Positions 5,910 to 9,794 of a stretch of DNA of 9,794 nucleotides are shown here, piece by piece. The position numbers and the translations under genes were made by a program. The DNA comes from Gammaproteobacteria bacterium (GTDB lineage Bacteria > Pseudomonadota > Gammaproteobacteria > UBA9214). The DNA lies in the NCBI GenBank assembly GCA_029859555.1, contig JAOUCV010000055.1, forward strand, positions 1 through 9,794. The letters are read 5' to 3'. The stretch's first letter is position 1, and the number at the start of each line of letters is the position of its first letter. The notes beneath the pieces were generated by a model that saw only the letters and a program-made list of their open reading frames with translations, searched no databases and was not told the origin of the DNA.

Positions 5910-6317
5910 ATGCAACGGTTGATAACGTTTCACGGGCGTCCCCTGAGCCTGTCTGTCAGCCAGCGGGCACGGGCACAACTTGCCCGCAGGGTTTCACCCC
6001 TGTTTCTGGAAATGGAGTTGTATTTTAGTTGTTTGATTCGCAAGCGCGTGCTGGTGCGTGAGTCGATTGAAGAGGCTGACGCGGTTGTGCTTGCTGACAA
6101 GTTGATCGCGAGTTTTCGCCCTGTCATTACAGAGACCTGCGCGATGCGTGATGTTGAAAGGGATAATCCCCCGGTAAAGGATATGCCGATTCTGCATCCC
6201 GAGCGTTTTTACCCGCACTGGCTGACACTGGACTACCGTCGTGGTCAGTGGCGCGCCGACTTTGGTTATGCCGGGTCCGGGACCAAAATGCCTGGAATTC
6301 AATCCGCTAATCAATAG
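5910..6317 (+). CDS. Conserved-looking protein of unknown function following the DsrC-like gene
   Basis: I do not recognise a named family. The 135-residue product is probably soluble: no signal peptide and no clear membrane segment are seen. Segments that look like conserved cores are P-L-F-L-E-M-E-L-Y-F-S-C-L-I-R-K (30-45), with a single cysteine at 41, and the aromatic-rich R-F-Y-P-H-W-L-T-L-D-Y followed by G-Q-W-R-A-D-F-G-Y near the C-terminus. The middle is charged. Codon use resembles the neighbours, supporting a real gene. ATG 5910 has no obvious Shine-Dalgarno sequence, and it lies 23 bases after the DsrC-like stop, so translation may depend on coupling. The pairing suggests a shared role in sulfur or redox metabolism, but that is inference from position only. 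Confidence 0.65.
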   Translation: MQRLITFHGRPLSLSVSQRARAQLARRVSPLFLEMELYFSCLIRKRVLVRESIEEADAVVLADKLIASFRPVITETCAMRDVERDNPPVKDMPILHPERFYPHWLTLDYRRGQWRADFGYAGSGTKMPGIQSANQ

Positions 6318-6338
6318 TCGAAATACTGCAATCTACGC

Positions 6339-6367
6339 CGGCCTGGCACAGTTATGCCGCCCGGCCG
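6339..6367. terminator. GC-rich hairpin after the unknown gene, possible weak terminator
   Basis: CGGCC (6339-6343) pairs with GGCCG (6363-6367), and GGCA (6345-6348) with TGCC (6355-6358), around a CAGTTA loop. It starts 22 bases after the stop of the 135-residue gene. Only a short mixed TGTTTCT follows, not a clean T-tract, so it could be a weak terminator, a 3'-end stabiliser, or chance. Confidence 0.3.
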
Positions 6368-6489
6368 TGTTTCTGCAAGATCCTGCCCGGGTCTTCAGAA
6401 AATCGCCAGCAAGTATTTCTCCCGCTGGATTTGTTTGTGCGGTCATTGCCGTGTGTGGCCTGGCGCGTTTGTCTGTAAAGCGATAATGA

Positions 6490-6494
6490 AAGGA
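6490..6494 (+). promoter_or_regulatory. Ribosome binding site deciding the ChrA start
   Basis: AAGGA lies nine bases before GTG 6504. The in-frame ATG at 6486 has no good site upstream, and ATG 6513 is preceded only by weak sequence, so GTG 6504 is preferred. Confidence 0.5.
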
Positions 6495-6503
6495 ACAAGT
6501 AAC

Positions 6504-7853
6504 GTGTCCAAGATGACTGAAGAACCCGGCAGGCCGCCACCCCCCGTCCCATTCCGGGAGGCATTTGTCTATTGGCTGAAACTTGGCTTTATCAGCTTTG
6601 GCGGGCCGGCCGGGCAGATCAGCATGATGCACCAGGAACTGGTGGAAAAACGCCGCTGGATCTCCGAGCATCGTTTCCTGCACGCGCTCAACTACACCAT
6701 GGTGTTACCCGGGCCGGAAGCGCAACAACTGGCAACCTATATCGGCTGGTTGATGCACGGTGTGTGGGGTGGCATTGCCGCCGGTGTACTGTTCGTACTG
6801 CCATCCTTGTTTATCCTCATGGGTCTCACCTGGGTATATCTTGCCTACGGTGATGTGCCGGCAGTTGCAGGCGTGTTATACGGTATCAAGCCGGCCGTCA
6901 CCGCCATTGTTGTGTTTGCAGCCTGCCGCATCGGTTCCCGTGCACTGAAAAACAACGTGCTGCGTGCCATCGCCGTGCTGGCCTTTATTGCCATCTTTGC
7001 ACTCGATATCCCGTTTCCCTATATCGTACTGATGGCCGCCATCATCGGTTATGCGGGTTCGCATCTTGCGCCGGACAAATTCAGGGCGGGTGGTCATCAC
7101 GGCAGTTCAAGCGACTCCGGCGGCGCGGCGTTGATTGATGACGACACAGCGGTTCCGGAACATGCACGATTTAAATGGAGCCGCTTGATTGTATTTGCTG
7201 CTGTGGGCGTATTTATCGGTGCGGCCGTTATGGTGCTGCTGGCAAATACCTGGGGCTGGCAAGGCACGTTGACGCAAATGGGCTGGTTCTTCACCAAGGC
7301 CGCGCTGGTTACGTTTGGTGGTGCCTATGCGGTATTGCCGTATGTATACCAGGGAGGAGTAGAGCAATATGCCTGGTTGAGCGGCACGCAAATGATTGAT
7401 GGCCTTGCGCTCGGGGAGACTACGCCGGGTCCGCTGATCATGGTGGTTGCGTTTGTCGGCTTTGTCGGTGGCTGGACCAGGGAAATATTTGGGCCGGAGA
7501 TGCTGCCGCTGGCGGGTGCCGCCGGTGCCTGTATTGCCACCCTGTTCACATTTCTGCCGTCATTTCTTTTTATCCTGCTGGGCGGGCCAGCCGTTGAAGC
7601 GACGCGTGGTGATATGAAGTTCACGGCACCGTTGACCGCTATCACAGCGGCCGTGGTTGGTGTTGTGCTTAACCTGGCGGTGTTCTTTGCCTACCACGTG
7701 CTTTGGCCCGACGGCTTTGAGGGCAGCTTCGAATGGTTTTCCGTACTTATTGGTGTTGCAGCCTTTATCGCACTGTTCAGGTACAAGGCCGGGGTAGTGC
7801 CGTTGATCGGTGTCTGTGCTGTGGTGGGATTCGTCTATACCCTGTTGATCTAG
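6504..7853 (+). CDS. chrA: Chromate transporter-family membrane protein ChrA (long, two-domain form)
   Basis: A 449-residue inner-membrane protein of the CHR family, whose studied members export chromate using the proton gradient. Two homologous halves are visible. The N-terminal half carries F-G-G-P-A-G-Q-I (32-39) and P-G-P-E-A-Q-Q-L (69-76). The C-terminal half carries F-G-G-A-Y-A-V-L-P-Y (271-280) and G-E-T-T-P-G-P (304-310). A hydrophilic linker of about 40 residues (roughly 189-226), rich in Gly, Ser, His and Asp, joins them. The length fits full-length bidomain transporters. The N-terminus has four consecutive prolines (11-14), a potential ribosome-stalling site. The start is GTG 6504; the frame is open to 6354 but the extra sequence is cysteine/arginine-rich and unlike the family. 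No ChrB-type regulator is adjacent, so chromate as the real substrate is not shown by context. The gene ends before a strong terminator. Confidence 0.92.
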   Translation: MSKMTEEPGRPPPPVPFREAFVYWLKLGFISFGGPAGQISMMHQELVEKRRWISEHRFLHALNYTMVLPGPEAQQLATYIGWLMHGVWGGIAAGVLFVLPSLFILMGLTWVYLAYGDVPAVAGVLYGIKPAVTAIVVFAACRIGSRALKNNVLRAIAVLAFIAIFALDIPFPYIVLMAAIIGYAGSHLAPDKFRAGGHHGSSSDSGGAALIDDDTAVPEHARFKWSRLIVFAAVGVFIGAAVMVLLANTWGWQGTLTQMGWFFTKAALVTFGGAYAVLPYVYQGGVEQYAWLSGTQMIDGLALGETTPGPLIMVVAFVGFVGGWTREIFGPEMLPLAGAAGACIATLFTFLPSFLFILLGGPAVEATRGDMKFTAPLTAITAAVVGVVLNLAVFFAYHVLWPDGFEGSFEWFSVLIGVAAFIALFRYKAGVVPLIGVCAVVGFVYTLLI

Positions 7854-7885
7854 ACGCTGCTGAAAAAGTACCGGGCATGGAAACA

Positions 7886-7912
7886 AAAAAGCCCGCATCA
7901 AGCGGGCTTTTT
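7886..7912. terminator. Bidirectional intrinsic terminator between chrA and the erpA-like gene
   Basis: A perfect stem GCCCGC/GCGGGC with a five-base ATCAA loop is flanked by five A on the left and five T on the right, so the A-T arms extend the stem and give a U-tract on either strand. It lies 32 bases after the chrA stop and 18 bases beyond the stop of the convergent erpA-like gene, and should terminate both. Confidence 0.92.
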
Positions 7913-7930
7913 CTGATGTGCTGGTCGCGA

Positions 7931-8296
7931 TTAACCGCAACCGCCGCCCTGTGATCCACAGGTTCCGCAGCCGCCACCGTCCTGCTTGGGAATATTGTTA
8001 AAGACAAATGCCAGGTTGCCGTCACCGCGGTCAAGAAAGTCGACTTCTGCGCCGCGCAGGTGTTCGATGGAAGCCGTGTCAATGATCAGCTTGAAACCCT
8101 CATGGTCGCGATACAGGTCGTCGTCGTTAATTTTGTCGGCGAAGGTCATGCCGAAGCTCATGCCACTGCAACCACCCGGCTGCGCATAGACGCGGATACC
8201 CGCAATATCATCTTCCATCTGGACAAACAATTCGTTCATTTTCTGCGCTGCATTGGCGGTAATTTCAAGGTCTGCTGAAGCCAGGACATTAGTCAT
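7931..8296 (-). CDS. A-type iron-sulfur carrier protein (HesB/IscA/ErpA family)
   Basis: A 121-residue cytosolic protein of the A-type carrier family, which holds Fe-S clusters and hands them to apo-enzymes. Seen are the I-T-x-x-A-A-Q-K-M start of the fold, G-I-R-V-Y-A-Q-P-G-G-C-S-G-M-S-F (33-48) with Cys43, a central I-D-x-x-S-I-E-H-L-R-G segment, and V-D-F-L-D with F-V-F-N-N-I-P. The C-terminal metal site differs from the usual C-x-C: it reads G-G-G-C-G-T-C-G-S-Q-G-G-G-C-G, with cysteines at 110, 113 and 120. ErpA is the closest functional guess, but IscA- or SufA-type roles cannot be excluded, and no isc or suf genes are in view, which fits a stand-alone ErpA-like gene. A weak GGAT precedes the ATG. 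A candidate promoter is at 8370-8398, leaving a leader of about 65 bases. A 6-base inverted repeat (7948-7962) falls within the cysteine-tail codons. Confidence 0.9.
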   Translation of the reverse strand: MTNVLASADLEITANAAQKMNELFVQMEDDIAGIRVYAQPGGCSGMSFGMTFADKINDDDLYRDHEGFKLIIDTASIEHLRGAEVDFLDRGDGNLAFVFNNIPKQDGGGCGTCGSQGGGCG

Positions 8297-8369
8297 TTTA
8301 TTGATCCATGTTTTTGTAAGTAGGGTGATTTTTGTTGCCTGATACGTCTGTCAGTATTGCTGGCCGTCT

Positions 8370-8398
8370 ATTGTATAGGGTTGCCTCGCAGTTTTCCA
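8370..8398 (-). promoter_or_regulatory. Candidate sigma-70 promoter for the erpA-like gene
   Basis: On the minus strand, TGGAAA (plus 8393-8398, four of six -35 matches) and TACAAT (plus 8370-8375, five of six -10 matches) are separated by exactly 17 bases. The promoter starts 16 bases beyond the tcdA stop, so the erpA-like gene probably has its own promoter rather than depending on tcdA. The leader from about 8363 to 8297 contains an ATAC/GTAT inverted repeat at 8342-8357 that I cannot assign to a known regulator such as IscR. Confidence 0.5.
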
Positions 8399-8414
8399 TT
8401 GCGGCTGGGGAGGC

Positions 8415-9194
8415 TTACAGTCTTTTCACAACGTAGGCGGCGGCGATCATGCCAAAGCTGGCGGTAACCGCTGTTGCAGAACCGAGGCCACCGGCGCAAG
8501 TGAGACTGCTGATTTTTTCGGCATCGGGTTTCTCCGCGCTGACCTCGCCGTCCTCTGCCGGGAACATCGGCTGTTCCATGGAATACACGCAGGGAATGTC
8601 AAAACGTCGTTGCAGGTTAGTCGGGAAGTTGTATTCCTGTCGTAGCAGTTTGCGGGTCTTGGAAAACAGCGCATCATGCTCGGTGCGACTGAGGTCTGCT
8701 ACCTGTATGCGTGTCGGGTCAACCTGGCCGCCGGCACCGCCGACCGTGATTATCCGCAGCTTGTTGCTTCTGCAGTGTGCAATCAGCCGTCCCTTGGTAC
8801 GAAAACCGTCAATGCAGTCGATGATGTAGTCATATTTTTCTGCCATCAGGATTCCGATATTTTCAACGCTGAGAAACTCCTCTATGGCGTTGACCTGACA
8901 ATGCGGATTTATTTGTTGAATCCGTTCGGCCATGACCTGCACCTTGGCCTTGCCAAGTGTGTCGCTGAGTGCATGCAGTTGCCGGTTTATATTGGATTCG
9001 GCAACATGGTCGAGGTCGATCAGCGTGAGCTGGCCAATGGCGGTGCGCGCCAGTGCCTCGGCGGCCCACGAACCAACACCACCAATACCCACTACGCAGA
9101 CATGTGCTTGCGCAAAGCGGGCCAGCGCCTGTTGGCCATAAAGCCGGCCAATGCCGGCAAAGCGGCGTGTGTAATCGGATTCCGTGGCAGTCAT
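8415..9194 (-). CDS. tcdA: tRNA threonylcarbamoyladenosine dehydratase TcdA (CsdL)
   Basis: A 259-residue E1-like enzyme that uses ATP to convert t6A at position 37 of ANN-decoding tRNAs into the cyclic form ct6A. The nucleotide-binding motif G-I-G-G-V-G (36-41) is followed by W-A-A-E-A-L-A-R-T, L-I-D-L-D (58-62), N-I-N-R-Q (68-72) and G-K-A-K with Lys84, all typical of the E1/MoeB/ThiF fold. D-C-I-D-G, V-G-G-A-G-G-Q-V-D-P-T and the C-terminal C-A-G-G-L-G-S-A-T-A-V-T-A-S-F-G match TcdA specifically rather than MoeB or ThiF. Length is close to the 268 residues of E. coli TcdA. The frame is open to 9497, but similarity begins near Y-T-R-R-F-A-G, so I place the start at 9194; ATG 9206 is the alternative. 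In E. coli it works with the CsdA-CsdE sulfur system; those genes are not in view. It diverges from the TatD-family gene. Confidence 0.94.
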   Translation of the reverse strand: MTATESDYTRRFAGIGRLYGQQALARFAQAHVCVVGIGGVGSWAAEALARTAIGQLTLIDLDHVAESNINRQLHALSDTLGKAKVQVMAERIQQINPHCQVNAIEEFLSVENIGILMAEKYDYIIDCIDGFRTKGRLIAHCRSNKLRIITVGGAGGQVDPTRIQVADLSRTEHDALFSKTRKLLRQEYNFPTNLQRRFDIPCVYSMEQPMFPAEDGEVSAEKPDAEKISSLTCAGGLGSATAVTASFGMIAAAYVVKRL

Positions 9195-9253
9195 GACAGG
9201 AAACATACCAGAAAACGCCTGTGTTTGACGGCGTCTGCGCATACAATGCGGTA
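9195..9253. promoter_or_regulatory. Divergent promoter region between tcdA and the tatD-family gene
   Basis: Only 59 bases separate the two start codons and neither has a clear Shine-Dalgarno sequence. On the plus strand TACAAT (9242-9247) is followed by six bases and then ATG 9254, so transcription from it would begin at or next to the start codon. On the minus strand an extended -10 TGG-TATGTT (TATGTT at plus 9201-9206) is followed by seven bases and the ATG at 9194. Matching -35 hexamers are weak in both directions. The upstream in-frame ATG of tcdA (9206) lies inside this -10, favouring start 9194 if the element is real. Confidence 0.35.
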
Positions 9254-9794
9254 ATGGAACTGATAGACAGTCATTGTCACCTGGATGTTGCAGCGTTTGA
9301 CGCGGACCGCCAGGCGGTGCTGGCACGAGCGCGCGAGCAATCAGTGCAGGGTTTTGTGGTCCCGGGGATTCAGGCGAGTGGCTGGCCGGCATTGCAGGCA
9401 CTCTGCGACAGTGAAGCCGATGTGTATCCGGCGTTTGGCCTGCATCCGGTATTTCTTGAGTCGCATCAGTCGTCGGACCTGCAATTACTGGAGACACAGC
9501 TTGCTGCCTGTCGGCCAGTAGCGGTCGGCGAAATCGGGCTGGACTTTCATGTCGAAGGACTGGACCACGGCCGCCAGCAGCAATTGTTCGAGGCGCAGCT
9601 GGTGATTGCCCGTGATGCCGGACTGCCGGTTATCCTGCATGTGCGCAAGTCTCATGATCGAGTGCTGGCAATGCTGAAACGTATAAAGGTGCATGGTGGT
9701 ATTTGCCATGCCTTCAATGGCAGCCTGCAGCAGGCATCGCATTACGCTGCACTCGGTTTCCGGTTGGGCTTTGGCGGCATGTTGACCTTTGAGC
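9254..9794 (+). CDS. TatD-family metal-dependent hydrolase (YjjV-like), 3'-truncated by the window
   Basis: An open frame runs from ATG 9254 to the window end (180 codons) without a stop. It carries the TatD metal-site motifs in order: D-S-H-C-H-L-D with His7 and His9, G-L-H-P (62-65), V-G-E-I-G-L-D-F with Glu93, L-H-V-R-K-S-H-D with His129, and C-H-A-F-N-G-S with His152. The last metal-binding aspartate, usually near residue 200, lies beyond the window. TatD enzymes are TIM-barrel phosphoesterases of the amidohydrolase superfamily; E. coli TatD is a 3'-5' exonuclease, and YjjV-type paralogues are less well defined. The order of motifs, with S-L-Q-Q-A after the fourth histidine motif, is closest to YjjV. 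A complete protein of about 255-260 residues is expected. No Shine-Dalgarno sequence precedes the start. Confidence 0.92.
   Translation, partial: MELIDSHCHLDVAAFDADRQAVLARAREQSVQGFVVPGIQASGWPALQALCDSEADVYPAFGLHPVFLESHQSSDLQLLETQLAACRPVAVGEIGLDFHVEGLDHGRQQQLFEAQLVIARDAGLPVILHVRKSHDRVLAMLKRIKVHGGICHAFNGSLQQASHYAALGFRLGFGGMLTFE

Noticed and set aside
5837..6028. Small plus-strand frame overlapping the DsrC-like gene and its neighbour
   Set aside because: It lies out of frame across two better-supported genes, with no ribosome binding site and no recognisable similarity.
6354..6503. N-terminal extension of ChrA from ATG 6354
   Set aside because: The added 50 residues are rich in Cys, Arg and Trp with no family similarity; the best ribosome binding site fits GTG 6504.
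8342..8357. IscR-type site in the leader of the erpA-like gene
   Set aside because: The ATAC/GTAT arms are only four bases and the centre does not match the IscR type 1 consensus as I know it.
9225..9253. TTGACG (9225-9230) as the -35 for the tatD-family gene
   Set aside because: It is only 11 bases from the TACAAT hexamer, and the hexamer at 17 bases (GCGGTA) is not a usable -10.
8676..9254. 192-residue plus-strand frame opposite tcdA
   Set aside because: It is a shadow of tcdA; the minus-strand translation carries all the conserved enzyme motifs.
8415..9497. Long minus-strand frame extending tcdA by about 100 residues upstream of 9194
   Set aside because: The extra part is proline- and arginine-rich, unlike TcdA, and overlaps the start of the well-supported tatD-family gene on the other strand.

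Overview
The window reads as ordinary chromosomal DNA from a gammaproteobacterium, moderately GC-rich and densely coded on both strands. The proteins recall those of Gammaproteobacteria: Uup, EfpL (YeiP), SlyD with a trimmed metal-binding tail, YhbQ, TcdA and a YjjV-like TatD. A DsrC/TusE-family protein and the style of the CopD-like and A-type Fe-S carrier proteins hint at a sulfur-oxidising or related lineage, but that placement is inference. I see no phage, insertion sequence, CRISPR array, rRNA or tRNA.

Layout from left to right. A 5'-truncated phospholipase D-family gene (to 605) is followed by a 364-base stretch with no recognisable gene. Then comes the ABC-F ATPase gene uup (970-2859). 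It converges on a minus-strand pair, slyD-efpL (3946 down to 2882), which covers proline isomerisation and relief of ribosomes stalled on proline-rich stretches. A GIY-YIG nuclease-like gene (4043-4330, +) runs divergently from slyD. It overlaps tail-to-tail by 11 bases with a NYN-domain gene (4874-4320, -). A small CopD-like membrane protein gene (4983-5444) starts divergently from the NYN gene. Next is a likely two-gene unit: a GTG-started DsrC-like protein (5536-5886) and a 135-residue protein of unknown function (5910-6317). A chromate-transporter-family gene (6504-7853) follows and ends at a clear bidirectional terminator. Beyond that are two minus-strand genes, an A-type Fe-S carrier (erpA-like, 8296-7931) and tcdA (9194-8415), and finally a divergent, 3'-truncated TatD-family hydrolase gene (9254 onward).

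Most of the window is housekeeping: translation quality (efpL, uup, tcdA), protein folding (slyD), Fe-S assembly (erpA-like), nucleic-acid hydrolases (NYN, GIY-YIG, TatD), and envelope lipid and ion handling (PLD, CopD, ChrA). The parts most worth a second look are three. The DsrC-like protein keeps the upstream cysteine but has serine where the catalytic penultimate cysteine normally sits, and it is followed by a gene of unknown function. Two near-identical inverted repeats (ACAGTY-N4-RACTGT) lie in two separate upstream regions. The open but atypical stretch in front of uup is also unexplained. I found no convincing evidence of a large novel multi-gene system.
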